DNA of 64,000 bases from Ehretia macrophylla (GCA_037974665.1 CM075780.1:4250501-4314500); one strand, 5' to 3'; positions 35,470 to 48,617 are shown, counted from the first letter of the stretch. The notes: generated by a model not told the origin, from the sequence alone. Program-made: numbers and translations.

Positions 35470-36026
35470 CTTTTCAATTTTTTTTGCACTGGATAGGGTT
35501 GCCAAGATAATTTATCCACTAAATCTCTATTACTAAATCCCATGGAACATTGGGCAAGGCAACTTCGCTTCACGTAGAGGCTGGGCCAGCAAACTGAGGG
35601 CGTAAGGTTTGTGACAAGGTCTCCGACGCTCCGGTGCCCATAACTTTTAATCCGTAAGGAGTTACGCGGTGCACAGCATACCGTTGCAAAGCTCGCTGAG
35701 AGCTCTACGACGGGGGCAGCCAGCATGCTCACTAAGCCCTTTCTGGAGCCCAAAATCAAACGTTTTCATCAGTTTCAAGCCAGTTTTCTTATTTTGCTCT
35801 GTTTCTCCGTCCCGGATCGTACGTCGTGAACTGTTAAAAGGACGACAACCTGACTCGCGGGACATCAGAGGGCCCTACAACGTGTCGATATCACGTCTTG
35901 CAAGCATGCTGTGTTGTTAAAGCGGATGGGTTGCCGTTAAGCCCATTGGGACTTTTGAATGGGTCATCTCTCTAGGCTGGGACTGTGAACAGTTAACACA
36001 TAAAGGAATCGTGCCCTCAACATGAC

Positions 36027-36145
36027 GGGTGTGATCATAACAGCACTAATGCACCGGATCCCATCAGAACTCCGAAGTTAAGCGTGCTTTGGCGAAAGTA
36101 GTACTAGGATGGGTGACCCCCTGGGAAGTCCTCGTGTAGTACCCC
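36027..36145 (+). rRNA. 5S: 5S rRNA gene copy 41
   Basis: Same changes as copy 31: C6T, C14A, G64T, G70A, T112A, C114T. Confidence 0.96.
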
Positions 36146-36472
36146 CTTTTCAATTTTTTTTGCCCTGGTTAGGGTTGCCAAGATACTTTATCCACCAAAT
36201 CTCTATTACTAAATCCCACGGAACATTGGGCAAGACAACTTCGCTTCACGTAGAGGGTGGGCCCGTAAACCGAGGGCGTAGGGTTTGTGACCAGGTCTAT
36301 GTCGCTCCGGTGCCCATAACTTTTGATCCGCAAGGAGTTACGCGGCGCACAACATACCGTTGCAAAGCTCTCTGAGAGCTCTACGATGGGGGAAGCAAGT
36401 TTGCATGCTTTGCCCATTTTTGGAGCCCAAAATCGAACGTTTTGATCAGTTTCATGCCACTTTTCTTCTTTT

Positions 36473-36502
36473 GATCCCCTGGGAATTCCTCATGTCGCAC
36501 CA
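36473..36502 (+). pseudogene. truncated 5S gene remnant, second copy
   Basis: Exact counterpart of the remnant at 29387-29416, carried along in the 7,086-bp duplication. Confidence 0.9.
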
Positions 36503-37061
36503 CCTTTTCAATTTTTTTTGCCCTGGTTAGGGTTGCCAAGATAATTTTTCCACCAAATCTCTATTACTGAATCCCACGGAACATTGGGAAAGACAACTTC
36601 GTTTCACGTAGAGGCTGGGCCCTCAAACTGAGGGCGTAGGGTTCGTGACCAAGTCTCCGTCGCTCTAGTGCCCATAACTTTTGATCCGTAAGGCGTTACG
36701 CGGCGCACAGCATATCGTTGCAAAGCTCTCTGAGAGCTCTACGACGCGAGCAACCTGCTTGCTTGTTTTGCCCCTTTTTGGAGCACAAAATCGAACATTT
36801 TCATCAGTTTCAGGCCGCTTTTCTTCTTTTGCTCTGTTTTTCCATCCCGGATCGTACGTCGAGAACTGTTAATAGTACGACAACCTGACTCGCGGGACAT
36901 CAGAGGGCCCTACAACGTGCTGATATCACGTCTTGCAAGCATGCTACGTTGTTGAAGCGGATGGGTTGTCGTTAAGCCCATTGGGCCTTTTGAATACGCC
37001 ATCTCTCTAGGCTGGGATTGTGAACAGTTAACACATAAAGGAATTGTGCCCTCAACATGAC

Positions 37062-37180
37062 GGGTGCGATTATACCAACACTACTGCACCGGATCTCATC
37101 AGAACTCTGAAGTTAAGCGTGCTTGGGCAAGAGTAGTACTAGGATGAGTGACCCCCTCGGAAGTCCTCGTGTTGCACCCC
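37062..37180 (+). rRNA. 5S: 5S rRNA gene copy 42
   Basis: Same changes as copy 32, including G68A and G86A in the internal promoter. Confidence 0.96.
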
Positions 37181-37737
37181 CTTTTCAATTTTTTTTGCCC
37201 TGGTTAGGGTTGCCAAGATACTTTATCCACCAAATCTCTATTACTGAATCCCACGGAATATTGGGCAAGACAACTTCGCTTCACGTAGAGGATGGGCCCC
37301 CAAACTGAGGGCGTAGGGTTTGTGACCATGTCTCCCTCGCTCCGGTGCCCATAACTTTTGATCCGTAAGGAGTTACGCGGCGCACAGCATACCGTTGCAA
37401 AGCTCTCTGAGAGCTCTACGACGGGGTCAGCCAGTATGCTCACTTTGCCCCTTTTTGGAGCCCAAAATTGAACGTTTTCATCAGTTTCAGGCCGATTTTC
37501 TTCTTTTGCTCTGTTTTTCCGTCCCAGATCGTACGTCGTGAACTGTTAAAAGCACTACAACCTGACTCGCCGGACATCAAAGGGCCTTACAACGTGTCGA
37601 TATCACGTCTTGCAAGCATGCTGCGATGTTGAAGCGGATGGGTTGTCGTTAAACCCATTAGCCTTTTGAATGGGCCATCTCTCTAGGCTGGGACTGTAAA
37701 CAGATAACACATAAAGGAATTGTGCCCTCAACATGAC

Positions 37738-37856
37738 GGGTGCGATCATACCAGCACTAATGCCTCGTATCCTATCAGAACTCCGAAGTTAAGCGTGCTT
37801 GGGTGAGAGTAGTACTAGGATGGGTGACCCCCTGGGAAGTCCTCGTGTTGCACCTC
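37738..37856 (+). rRNA. 5S: 5S rRNA gene copy 43
   Basis: Same changes as copy 33, including G31T and C118T. Confidence 0.96.
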
Positions 37857-38414
37857 CTTTTCAATTTTTTTTGCCCTGGTTAGGGTTGCCAAGATACTTT
37901 ATCCATCAAATCTCTATTACTGAACCCCACGGAACATTGGGCAAGACAACTTCGCTTCACGTAGAGGCTGGACCAGCAAACCAAGGGCGTAGGGTTTGTG
38001 ACCAGGTCTCCGTCGCTCCGGTGCCCATAACTTTTGATCCGTAAGGAGTTACGCGGCGCACAGCATACCGTTGTGAAGCTCTCTGAGAGCTCTACGACTG
38101 GTGCTGCCAGCTTGCTCACTGTTCCCATTTTTGGAGCCCAAAATCGAATGTTTTCATCAATTTCAGGCCACTTTTATTCTTTCGTTCTGTTTTTCCGTCC
38201 CGGATCGTACGACGTGAACTGTTAAAAGGACGACAACCTGACACGCGGGACATGAAAGGGCCTTACAATGTGTCGATATCACGTCTTGCAAGCATGCTGC
38301 GTTGTTGAAGCGGATGGGTTGTCGTTAAACCCATTAGGCCTTTTGAATGGGCTATCTCTCTAGGCTGGGACAGTGAACAGTTAACACATAAAGGAATTGT
38401 GCCCTCAACATGAC

Positions 38415-38533
38415 GGGTGCGATCATACCATCACTAATGCACCGGATCCCTTCAAAACTTTATAGTTAAGCGTGCTTGGGCGAGAGTAGTACTAGGATGG
38501 GTGACCCCCTGGGAAGTCCTCGTGTTGCACCCT
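38415..38533 (+). rRNA. 5S: 5S rRNA gene copy 44
   Basis: Same changes as copy 34, including the cluster at nt 46-49. Confidence 0.95.
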
Positions 38534-39091
38534 TGTTTTAATTTTTTTTGCCTTGGTTAGGGTTGCCAAGATACTTTATCCACCAAATATCTATTAATAA
38601 ATCCCACAGAACATTGGGCAAGACAACTTCGCTTCACGTTGAGGCTGGACCCGCAAACCAAGGGCGTAGGGTTTGTGACCAGGTCTCCGTCGCTCCGGTA
38701 CCCATAACTTTTCATCCGTAAGGAGTTACGCGGCGCACAACATACCGTTGCAAATCTCTCTGAGAGCTCTACGACGGGGGCAGCCAGCTTGCTCGCTATG
38801 CCCATTTTTGGACCCCAAAATCGAATGTTTTCATCAGTTTCAGTCCACTTTTCTTCTTTTGCTCTATTTTTTCATCCCGGATCGTACGTTGTGAACTGTT
38901 AAAAGGATGACAGCCTGACTCGCGGGACATCAGAGGGCCTTACAACGTGTCGATATCACGTCTTCCAAACATGTTGCGTTGTTGAAGTGGATGGGTTGTC
39001 GTTAAGCCCATTGGGCCTTTTGAATGGGCCATCTCTCTAGGCTGTGACTATGAACAGTCAACACATAAAGGAATTGTGCCCTCAACATGAC

Positions 39092-39210
39092 GGGTGCGAT
39101 CATACCAGCACTAGTGCACCGTATACCATCAGAACTCCGAAGTTAAGCGTGCTTGAGCGAGAGTAGTACTAGGATGGGTGACCCCCTGTGAAGTCCTCGT
39201 TTTGCACCTC
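39092..39210 (+). rRNA. 5S: 5S rRNA gene copy 45
   Basis: Same changes as copy 35, including G31T and C118T. Confidence 0.96.
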
Positions 39211-39767
39211 ATTTTCAATTTTTTTTGCCCTGGTCAGGGTTGCCAAGATACTTTATCCATCAAATATCTATTACTGAATCCCACGGAACATTGGGCAAGA
39301 CAACATCGCTTCACGTAGAGGCTGGGCCCGCAAACCGAGGGCGTAGGGTTTGTGACCAGGTCTCCGTCGCTCCGGTGCCCATAACTTTTGATCCGTAAGG
39401 AGTTACGCGGCGCACAGCATACCGTTGCAAAGCTCTTTAAGAGCTCTACGACGGGGGCAGCCAGCATACTCACTATGCCCATTTTGGAGCCCAAAATCGA
39501 ACATTTTCATCAGTTTCAAGCCACTTTTCTTCTTTTGCTCTGTTTTTCCGTCCCGGATCATACGTCGTGAACTCTTAAAAGGATGACAACCTGACTCGCG
39601 GGACATCATAGGGCCCTACAACGTGTCGATATCACGTCTTGCAAGCATGCTGCGTTGTTGAAGCAGATGGGTTGTCATTAAGCCCATTGGGCCTTTTGAA
39701 TGGGCCATCTCTCTAGGTTGGGACTGTGAACAGTTAACACATAAAGAAATTGTGCTCTCAACATGAC

Positions 39768-39886
39768 GAGTGCGATCATACCAACACTAATGCACCGGAT
39801 CCCATCAGAACTCCGAAATTAAGCGTGCTTGGGAGAGTGTAGTACTAGGATGGGTGACCCCCGGGGAAGTCCTCGTGTTGCACCCC
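39768..39886 (+). rRNA. 5S: 5S rRNA gene copy 46
   Basis: Same changes as copy 36; the 40-bp spacer deletion follows it too. Confidence 0.96.
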
Positions 39887-40404
39887 CTTTTCAATTTTTT
39901 TGGCCCTGGTTAGGGTTGCCAAGATATTTTATCCACCAAATCTCTATTACTGAGTCTCATGGAACATTGGGCAAGACAACTTCGCCTCACGTAGAGGCTG
40001 GGTCCGCAAACCGAGGACGTAGGGTTTGTGACCAGGTCTCCGTCGCTTCGGTGCCCATAACTTTTGATCCGTAAAGAGTTACGCGGCGCACAGCATGCCG
40101 TTGCAAAGCTCTCTGAGAGCTCTACGACGGGGGCAGCCAGCTTGCTTTCTTAGCCAATTTTTGGAGCCTAAAATCAAACGTTTTCATCAGTTTCAGGATA
40201 CTTTTCATCAGTTAAAAGGATGACAACCTGACTCGCGGGACATCAGAGTGCCTTACAATGTGTCGATATCACGTCTTGCAAACATGCTGCGTTGTTGAAA
40301 TGGATGGGTTGTCGTTAAACCCATTGGGCCTTTTGAATGGGCCATCTCTCTAGGCTGGGACTGTGAACAGTTAACACATAAAGGAATTGTGCCCTCAACA
40401 TGAC

Positions 40405-40523
40405 GGGTGCGATCATACCAGCACCAATGTACCAGATCCGTTCAGAACTCCGAAGTTAAGTGTGCTTGGGCGAGAGTAGTACTAGGATGGGTGACCCCCT
40501 GGGAAGTCCTCGTGTTGTACCCA
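40405..40523 (+). rRNA. 5S: 5S rRNA gene copy 47
   Basis: Same changes as copy 37, including C36G and A37T. Confidence 0.96.
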
Positions 40524-41081
40524 CTTTTCAATTTTTTTTGCCCTGGTTAGGGTTGCCAAGATACTTTATCCACCAAATCTCTATTGCTGAATCCCACGGA
40601 ACATTGGGCAAGACAACTTCGCTTCACGTAGAGGGTGGGCTCGCAAACCGAGGGCGTAGGGTTTGTGACCAGGTCTTCGTCGCTCCGGTGCCTATAACTT
40701 TTGATCCGTAAGGAGTTACGCGGCGCACAGCATACCATTGCAAAGCTCTCTGAGAGCTCTACGACGGGGGCAGCCAGCTTGCTCACTATGCCCGTTTTTG
40801 GAGCCCAAAATCGAACGTTTTCATCAGTTTTACGCCATTTTTCTTCTTTTGCTCTGTTTTTCCGTCCCGGATCGCACGTCGTGAACTGTTAAAAGGACGA
40901 CAACCTGACTCGCCGGACATCAGAGGGCCCTACAACTGGTCGATATCACATCTTGCAAGGATGCTGCGTTGTTGAAGTGGATGGGTTCCCGTTAAACCTA
41001 TTGGGCCTTTTGAATGGGCTATCTCTCTAGGCTGGGATTGTGAACAGTTAACACATAAAGGAATTGTGCCCTCAACATGAC

Positions 41082-41200
41082 GGGTGCGATCATACCAGCA
41101 CTAATGTACCGGATCACTTCAGAACTCCGAAGTTGAGCGTGCCTGGGCGAGAGTAATACTAGAATGGGTGACCACCTGGGGAGTCCTCGTGTTACACCCA
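41082..41200 (+). rRNA. 5S: 5S rRNA gene copy 48
   Basis: Counterpart of copy 38 (shares C26T, A37T, A54G) with many private changes: C35A, T62C, G75A, G82A, C93A, A100G, G113A, C119A. This marks the end of near-identity of the duplication. Confidence 0.95.
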
Positions 41201-41758
41201 CTTTTCAATTTTTTTTGCCCTGGTTAGGGTTGCCAAGATACTTTATCCGCCAAATCTCTATTACTATATCCCACGGAACATTGGGCAAGACAACTTCGCT
41301 TCACGTAGTGGCTGGGTCCGCAAACCGAGGGCGTAGGGTTTGTGACTAGGTCTCTGTCGCTCCGGTGCCCATAAATTTTGATCCGTAAGGAGTTACGCGG
41401 CGTACAACATACCGTTGCAAAGCACTCTGAGAGCTCTACGATGGGGGCAGCCAGCATACTCACTATGCCCGTTTCTGGAGCCCAAAATTGAACGTTTTCA
41501 TCAGTTTCAGGCCATTTTTCTTCTTTTGCTCTGTTTTTCCGTCCTGGATCGTACGTCGTGAACTGTTAAAAGGACGACAACCTGACTCGCGGGATATCAG
41601 GAGGCCCTACAACGTGCCGATATCACGTCCTGCAAGCATGCTGCGTTGTTGAAGCAGATGGGTTGTCGTTAAGCCCATTGGGCCTTTTGAATGGGCCATC
41701 TTTCTAGGCTGGGACTGTGAACAGTTAACACATAAAGGAATTGTGCCCTCAACATGAC

Positions 41759-41877
41759 GGGTGCGATTATACCAGCACTAATGCACCGGATCCCATAAGA
41801 ACTCCGAAGTTAAGCATGCTTGGGCGAGAGTAGTACTAGGATGGGTGACCCCTTGGGAAGTCCTCGTGTTACACCCC
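41759..41877 (+). rRNA. 5S: 5S rRNA gene copy 49
   Basis: Changes: C10T, C39A, G58A, C95T, G113A. Confidence 0.96.
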
Positions 41878-42435
41878 CTTTTCAATTTTTTTTTCCCTGG
41901 TTAGGGTTGCCAATATACTTTATCCACCGAATCTCTATTACTATATCCCACGGAATATTGGGCAAGACAACTTTGCTTCACGTAGTTGCTGGGCCCGCAA
42001 ACCGAGGGCGTAGGGTTTGTGACCAGTTCTCCGTCGTTCCGGTGCCCATAACTTTTGATCCGTAAGGAGTTACGCGGCGCACAGCATACTGTTGCAAAGC
42101 TCTCTGAGAGCTCTACGACGGGGGCAGCCAGCATACTCACTTTGCCCATTTTTGGAGCCCAAAATCGAACGTTTTCATCAGTTTCAAGCCACTTTTCTTC
42201 CTTTGATCTATTTTTTCGTCCCGGATCGTACGTCGTGAACTGTTAAAAGGATGACAACCTGACTCGCGGGACATCATAGGGCCCTACAATGTGTCGATAT
42301 CACGTCTTGCAAGCATGCTGCATTGTTGAAGCAGATGGGTTGTCGTTAAACCCATTGGGCCTTTTGAATGGGCCATTTCTCTATGCTGGGGCTGTGAATA
42401 GTTAACACATAAAGGAATTGTGCCCTCAACATGAC

Positions 42436-42554
42436 GGGTGCGATCGTACCAGCATTAATGCACCGGATCCCATCAGAACTCCAAAGTTAAGCGTGCTTGG
42501 GCGATAGTAGTACTAGGATGGGTGACCCCTTGAGAAGTCCTCGTGTTGCACCCC
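42436..42554 (+). rRNA. 5S: 5S rRNA gene copy 50
   Basis: Changes: A11G, C20T, G48A, G70T, C95T, G98A. Confidence 0.96.
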
Positions 42555-43111
42555 TTTTCAATTTTTTTTGCCCTGGTTAGGGTTGCCAAGATACTTTATC
42601 TACCAAACCTCTATTACTGAATCCCACAGAACATTGGGCAAGACAACTTTGCTTCACGTAGAGGCTGGGCTCGCAAACCGAGGGCGTAGGGTTTGCGACC
42701 AGGTCTTCGTCGCTCCGGTGCCCATAACTTTTGATCCGTAAGGAGTTACGCGGCGCACATCATACCGTTACAAAGCCATTTGAGAGCTCTACGACGTGGG
42801 CAGCTAGCTTGCTCGCTGTGCCCAATTCTGGAGACCAAAATCGAACGTTTTCATCAGTTTTACGCCACTTTTCTTCTTTTACTCTATTTTTTCGTCCTGG
42901 ATCGTACGTCGTGAACTGTTAAAAGGACGAAAACCTGACTCGCCGGACATCCGAGGGCCCTACAACGTGTCGATATAACGTCTTGCGAGGATGCTGCGTT
43001 GTTGAAGCGAATGGGTTGTCGTTAAGCCCATTGGGCCTTTTGAATGGGCCATCTCTCTAGGCTGGGACTGTGAATAGTTAACACATAAAGGAATTATGCC
43101 CTCAACATGAC

Positions 43112-43230
43112 GGGTGCGATCATATCAGCACTAATGCACCGGATCCCATCAGAACTCCGAAGTAAAGCGTGCTTGGCCGAGAGTAGTATTAGGATGGGTG
43201 ACCCCCTGGGAATTCCTCGTGTTGCACCCC
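43112..43230 (+). rRNA. 5S: 5S rRNA gene copy 51
   Basis: Changes: C14T, T53A, G66C, C78T, G102T. The spacer after it lacks 29 bp at about 43452, removing the AGCTCTC palindrome. Confidence 0.96.
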
Positions 43231-43759
43231 CTTTTCAATTTTTTTTCCCTGGTTAAGGTTGCCAAGATACTTTATCCACCAAATCTCTATTACTAAATCC
43301 CACGGAACATTGGGCAAGACAATTTCGTTTCACGTAGAGGCTGGGCCCGTAAACCGAGGGCGTAAGGTTTGTGACCAGGTTTCCGTCGCTCCGGTACCCA
43401 TAACTTTTGATCCGTAAGGAGTTACGTGGCGCACAGCATACCGTTACAAAGCCAACATACTCACTGTGCCCGTTTTTGGAGCCCAAAATCGAACGTTTTC
43501 ATAAGTTTCAGGCCACTTTTCTTCCTTTGCTCTGTTTTTTCATCCCGGATCGTACGTCATGAACTGTTAAAAGGACGACAACCAGACTCGCTGGACATCA
43601 GAGGGCCCTGCAACGTGTTGATATCACTTCTTGCAAGCTTACTGCGTTGTTGAAGCGGATGGGTTGTCGTTAAGCCCATTGGGCCTTTTGAATGGGCCAT
43701 CTCTCTAGGCTGGGACTGTGAACAGTTAACAAATAAAGGAATTGTGCCCTCAACATGAC

Positions 43760-43878
43760 GGGTGCGATCATACCAACACAAATGCACCGTATCCCATCAG
43801 AACTCCGAAGTTAAGCGTGCTTGGACTAGAGTAGTACTAGGATGGGTGACTCCCTGGGATGTCCTCGTGTTGCACCTC
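43760..43878 (+). rRNA. 5S: 5S rRNA gene copy 52
   Basis: Changes: G17A, T21A, G31T, G66A, G68T, C92T, A101T, C118T. G31T/C118T subfamily. Confidence 0.96.
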
Positions 43879-44436
43879 CTTTTCAATTTTTTTTGCCCTG
43901 GTTAGGGTTGCCAAGATACTTTATACATCAAATCTCTATTACTGAATCCCACGGAACATTGGGCAAGACAACTTTGCTTCACGTAGAGGCTGGGACCGCA
44001 AACCAAGGGCATAGGTTTTGTGACCAGGTCTACGTCGCTCCGGTGCCCATAACTTTTGATCCGTAAGGAGTTACGCGGCGCACAGCATACCATTGCAAAG
44101 CTCTCTGAGAGCTCTACGACGGGGGCAGCCAGCTTTCTCGCTGTGCCCATTTTTCGAGCCCAAAATTGAACGTTTTCATCAATTTCAGGCCACTTTTCTT
44201 CTTTTGCTCTGTTTTTCCGTCCCGGATCGTATGTCATGAACTGTTAAAAGGATGACAACCTAACTAGCGGGATATCAGAGGGCCTTGCAACGTGTCGATA
44301 TCATGTCTTGCAAGCATGCTGCGTTGTTGAAGCGGATGGGTTGTCGTTAAGCCCATTGGGTCTTTTGAAGGGGCCATCTCTCTAGGCTGGGACTGTGAAC
44401 AGTTAAGACATAAAGGAATTGTGCCCTCAACATGAT

Positions 44437-44555
44437 GGGTGTGTTCATACCAGCACTAATGCACCGGATCCCATCAGAACTCCGAAGTGAAGCGTGCTTT
44501 GGCGAGAGTAGTTCTAGGATGGGTGACCCCCTGGGAAATCCTCGTGTTGCACCCC
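44437..44555 (+). rRNA. 5S: 5S rRNA gene copy 53 (higher-order type a)
   Basis: Changes: C6T, A8T, T53G (box A), G64T, A77T, G102A. A damaged variant that was nevertheless amplified. Confidence 0.96.
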
Positions 44556-45113
44556 ATTTTAAATTTTTTTTGCCCTGGTTAGGGTTGCCATGATACTTTA
44601 TCCACCAAATCCCTATTACTAAATCCCACGGAACATTGGGCAAGATAACTTCGCTTCACGTAGAGGTTGGGCCCGCAAACCGAGGGCGTAGGGTTTATGA
44701 CCAGGTCTCCGTCGCTCCAGTGCCCATAACTTTTGATCCATAAGGAGTTACGCGGCGCACAACATACCGTTACAAAGCACTCAGAGAGCTCTACGATGGG
44801 GGCAACTAGCATGCTCACTGTGCCCCTTTTTGGAGCCCAAAATCGAACATTTTCATCAGTTTTAGTCCACTTTTCTTCTTTTGCACTATTTTTTCGTCCC
44901 GGATCGTACGTCGTCAACTGTTAAAAGGACGACAACCTGACTCGCGAGACATCAGAGGGCCCTACAACGTGTTGAAATCTCGTCTTTCGAGGATACTGCG
45001 TTGTTGAAGCGGATAGGTTGTCGTTAAGCCCATTGGGCCTTTTGAAGGGGCCATCTCTCTAGGCTGGAACTGTGAACAGTTAACACATAAAAGAATTGTG
45101 CCCTCAACATGAC

Positions 45114-45232
45114 GGGTTCAATCATACTAGCACTAATGCACCGGATCCCACCAGAACTCCAAAGTTAAGCGTGCTTGGGCGTGAGTAGTACTAGGATGGG
45201 TGACCCCCTGGGAAGTCCTCGTGTTGCACCCC
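45114..45232 (+). rRNA. 5S: 5S rRNA gene copy 54 (type b)
   Basis: Changes: G5T, G7A, C15T, T38C, G48A, A69T. Confidence 0.96.
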
Positions 45233-45790
45233 CTTTTCAATTTTTTTTGCCCTGCTTAGGGTTGCCAAGATACTTTATCCACCAAATCTCTATAACTGAA
45301 CCCCACGGAACATTGGGCAAGACAACTTCGTTTCACGTAGAGGCTGGGCCCGCAAACCGAGGGCGTAGGGTTTGTGACCAGGTCTCCGTCACTCCAGTGC
45401 CCATAACTTTTGATCCGTAAGGAGTTACGCGGCGTACAGCAAACCGTTGCAAAGCTCTCGGAGAGATATACGATGCGGGTAGCCAGCATGCTTGTTATGC
45501 CCCTTTTTGGAGCCCAAAATTGAACGTTTTCATCAGTTTTATGTCAATTTTCTTCTTTTGCTCTGTTTTTCGGTCCCGGATCGTACATCATGAATTGTTA
45601 AAAGGACGACAACCTAACTCGCTGGACATCAGAGGGCCCTGCAATGTGTCGATATCAAGTCTTCCAAGCATGTTGCGTTGTTGAAGCGGATGGGTTGTCC
45701 TTAAGCCCATTTGGCCTTTTGAATGGGCCATCTCTCTACGCTGGGACAGTGAACAGTTAACACATAAAGGAATTGTGCCCTCAACATGAC

Positions 45791-45909
45791 GGGTGCAATC
45801 ATACCAGCACTAATGCATCGGATCCCATCAGAACTCCAAAGTTAATCGAGCTTGGGCGAGAGTAGTACAAGGATGGGTGACCCCCCGGGAAGTCCTCGTA
45901 TCGTACCCG
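45791..45909 (+). rRNA. 5S: 5S rRNA gene copy 55 (type c)
   Basis: Heavily changed: G7A, C28T, G48A, G56T, T59A, T79A, T96C, G110A, T112C, C114T, C119G. Helix I pairing is weakened. Confidence 0.95.
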
Positions 45910-46467
45910 CTTTTCAAATATTTTTGCCCTGGTTAGGGTTGCCAAGATACTTTATCCACCTAATCTCTATTACTGAATCCCACGGAACATTGGGCAAGAC
46001 AACTTTGCTTCACGTAGAGGCTGGGCCCGCAAACCAAGGGCATAGGTTTTGTGACCAAGTCTACGTCGCTCCGGTGCCCATAACTTTTGATCCGTAAGGA
46101 GTTACGCGGCGCACAGCATACCATTGCAAAGCTCTCTGAGAGCTCTACGATGGGGGCAGCCAGCTTTCTCGCTGTGCCCATTTTTCGAGCCCAAAATTGA
46201 ACGTTTTCATCAATTTCAGGCCACTTTTCTTCTTTTGCTCTGTTTTTCGGTCCCGGATCGTACGTCATGAACTGTTAAAAGGATGACAACCTAACTTGCG
46301 GGATATCAGAGGGCCTTGCAACGTGACGATATCACGTCTTGCAAGCATGCTGTGTTGTTGAAGAGGATGGGTTGTCGTTAAGCCCATTGGGCCTTTTGAA
46401 GGGGCCATCTCTCTAGGCTGGGACTGTGAACAGTTAAGACATAAAGGAATTGTGCCCTCAACATGAT

Positions 46468-46586
46468 GGGTGTGTTCATACCAGCACTAATGCACCGGAT
46501 CCCATCAGAACTCCGAAGTGAAGCGTGCTTTGGCGAGAGTAGTTCTAGGATGGGTGACCCCCTGGGAAATCCTGGTGTTGCACCCC
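46468..46586 (+). rRNA. 5S: 5S rRNA gene copy 56 (type a)
   Basis: As copy 53 plus C107G. Confidence 0.96.
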
Positions 46587-47144
46587 ATTTTAAATTTTTT
46601 TTGCCCTGGTTAGGGTTGCCATGATACTTTATCCACCAAATCCCTATTACTAAATCCCACGGAACATTGGGCAAGATAACTTCGCTTCACGTAGAGGTTG
46701 GGCCCGCAAACCGAGGGCGTAGGGTTTGTGACCAGGTCTCCGTCGCTCCAGTGCCCATAACTTTTGATCCATAAGGAGTTACGCGGCGCACAACATACCG
46801 TTACAAAGCACTCAGAGAGCTCTACGATGGGGGCAACTCGCATGCTCACTGTGCCCCTTTTTGGAGCCCAAAATCGAACATTTTCATAAGTTTTAGTCCA
46901 CTTTTCTTCTTTTGCTCTATTTTTTCGTCTCGGATCGTACGTCGTCAACTGTTAAAAGGACGACAACCTGACTCGCGAGACATCAGAGGGCCCTACAACG
47001 TGTTGAAATCTCATCTTTCGAGGATACTGCGTTGTTGAAGCGGATAGGTTGTCGTTAAGCCCATTGGGCCTTTTGAAGGGGCCATCTCTCTAGGCTGGAA
47101 CTGTGAACAGTTAACACATAAAAGAATTGTGCCCTCAACATGAC

Positions 47145-47263
47145 GGGTTCAATCATACTAGCACTAATGCACCGGATCCCACCAGAACTCCAAAGTTAAG
47201 CGTGCTTGGGCGTGAGTAGTACTAGGATGGGTGACCCCCTGGGAAGTCCTCGTGTTGCACCCC
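47145..47263 (+). rRNA. 5S: 5S rRNA gene copy 57 (type b)
   Basis: Identical to copy 54 as read. Confidence 0.96.
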
Positions 47264-47821
47264 CTTTTCAATTTTTTTTGCCCTGCTTAGGGTTGCCAAG
47301 ATACTTTATCCACCAAATCTCTATAACTGAACCCCATGGAACATTGGGCAAGACAACTTCGTTTCACGTAGAGGCTGGGCCCGCAAACCGAGGGCGTAGG
47401 GTTTTTGACCAGGTCTCCGTCACTCCAGTGCCCATAACTTTTGATCCGTAAGGAGTTACGCGGCGTACAGCAAACCGTTGCAAAGCTCTCGGAGAGATAT
47501 ACGATGGGGGTAGCCAGCATGCTTGCTATGCCCCTTTTTGGAGCCCAAAATTGAACGTTTTCATCAGTTTTATGCCAATTTTCTTCTTTTGCTCTGTTTT
47601 TCCGTCCCGGATCGTACATCATGAATTGTTAAAAGGACGACAACCTAACTCGCTGGACATCAGAGGGCCCTGCAATGTGTCGATATCAAGTCTTCCAAGC
47701 ATGTTGCGTTGTTGAAGCAGATGGGTTGTCCTTAAGCCCATTTGGCCTTTTGAATGGGCCATCTCTCTACGCTGGGACAGTGAACAGTTAACACATAAAG
47801 GAATAGTGCCCTCAACATGAC

Positions 47822-47940
47822 GGGTGCAATCATACCAGCACTAATGCATCGGATCCCATCAGAACTCCAAAGTTAATCGAGCTTGGGCGAGAGTAGTACA
47901 AGGATGGGTGACCCCCCGGGAAGTCCTCGTATCGTACCCG
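47822..47940 (+). rRNA. 5S: 5S rRNA gene copy 58 (type c)
   Basis: Same changes as copy 55. Confidence 0.95.
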
Positions 47941-48498
47941 CTTTTCAAATATTTTTGCCCTGGTTAGGGTTGCCAAGATACTTTATCCACCTAATCTCTA
48001 TTACTGAATCCCACAGAACATTGGGCAAGACAACTTTGCTTCACGTAGAGGCTGGGCCCGCAAACCAAGGGCATAGGTTTTGTGACCAGGTCTACGTCGC
48101 TCCGGTGCCCATAACTTTTGATCCGTAAGGAGTTACGCGGCGCACAGCATACCATTGCAAAGCTCTCTGAGAGCTCTACGACGGGGGCAGCCAGCTTGCT
48201 CGCTGTGCCCGTTTTTCGAGCCCAAAATTGAATGTTTTCATCAATTTCAGGCCACTTTTCTTCTTTTGCTCTGTTTTTCCGTCCCGGATCGTATGTCATG
48301 AACTGTTAAAAGGATGACAACCTAACTAGCGGGATATCAGAGGGCCTTGCAACGTGTCGATATCACGTCTTGCAAGCATGCTGCGTTGTTGAAGCGGATG
48401 GGTTGTCATTAAGCCCATTGGGCCTTTTGAAGGGGCCATCTCTCTAGGCTGGGACTGTGAACAGTTAAGACATAAAGGAATTGTGCCCTCAACATGAT

Positions 48499-48617
48499 GG
48501 GTGTGTTCATACCAGCACTAATGCACCGGATCCCATCAGAACTCCGAAGTGAAGCGTGCTTTGGCAAGAGTAGTTCTAGGATGGGTGACCCTCTGGGAAA
48601 TCCTCGTGTTGCACCCC
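48499..48617 (+). rRNA. 5S: 5S rRNA gene copy 59 (type a)
   Basis: As copy 53 plus G68A and a C-to-T change in the C-run at nt 91-95. Confidence 0.96.

Larger units (their letters stand above)
34116..41201. repeat. 7,086-bp tandem duplication, second copy
   Basis: Second copy of the block at 27030-34115. It keeps every oddity of the first, including the truncated 5S remnant (36473-36502) and the 40-bp spacer deletion (about 40206), so those defects predate the duplication. Confidence 0.93.
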
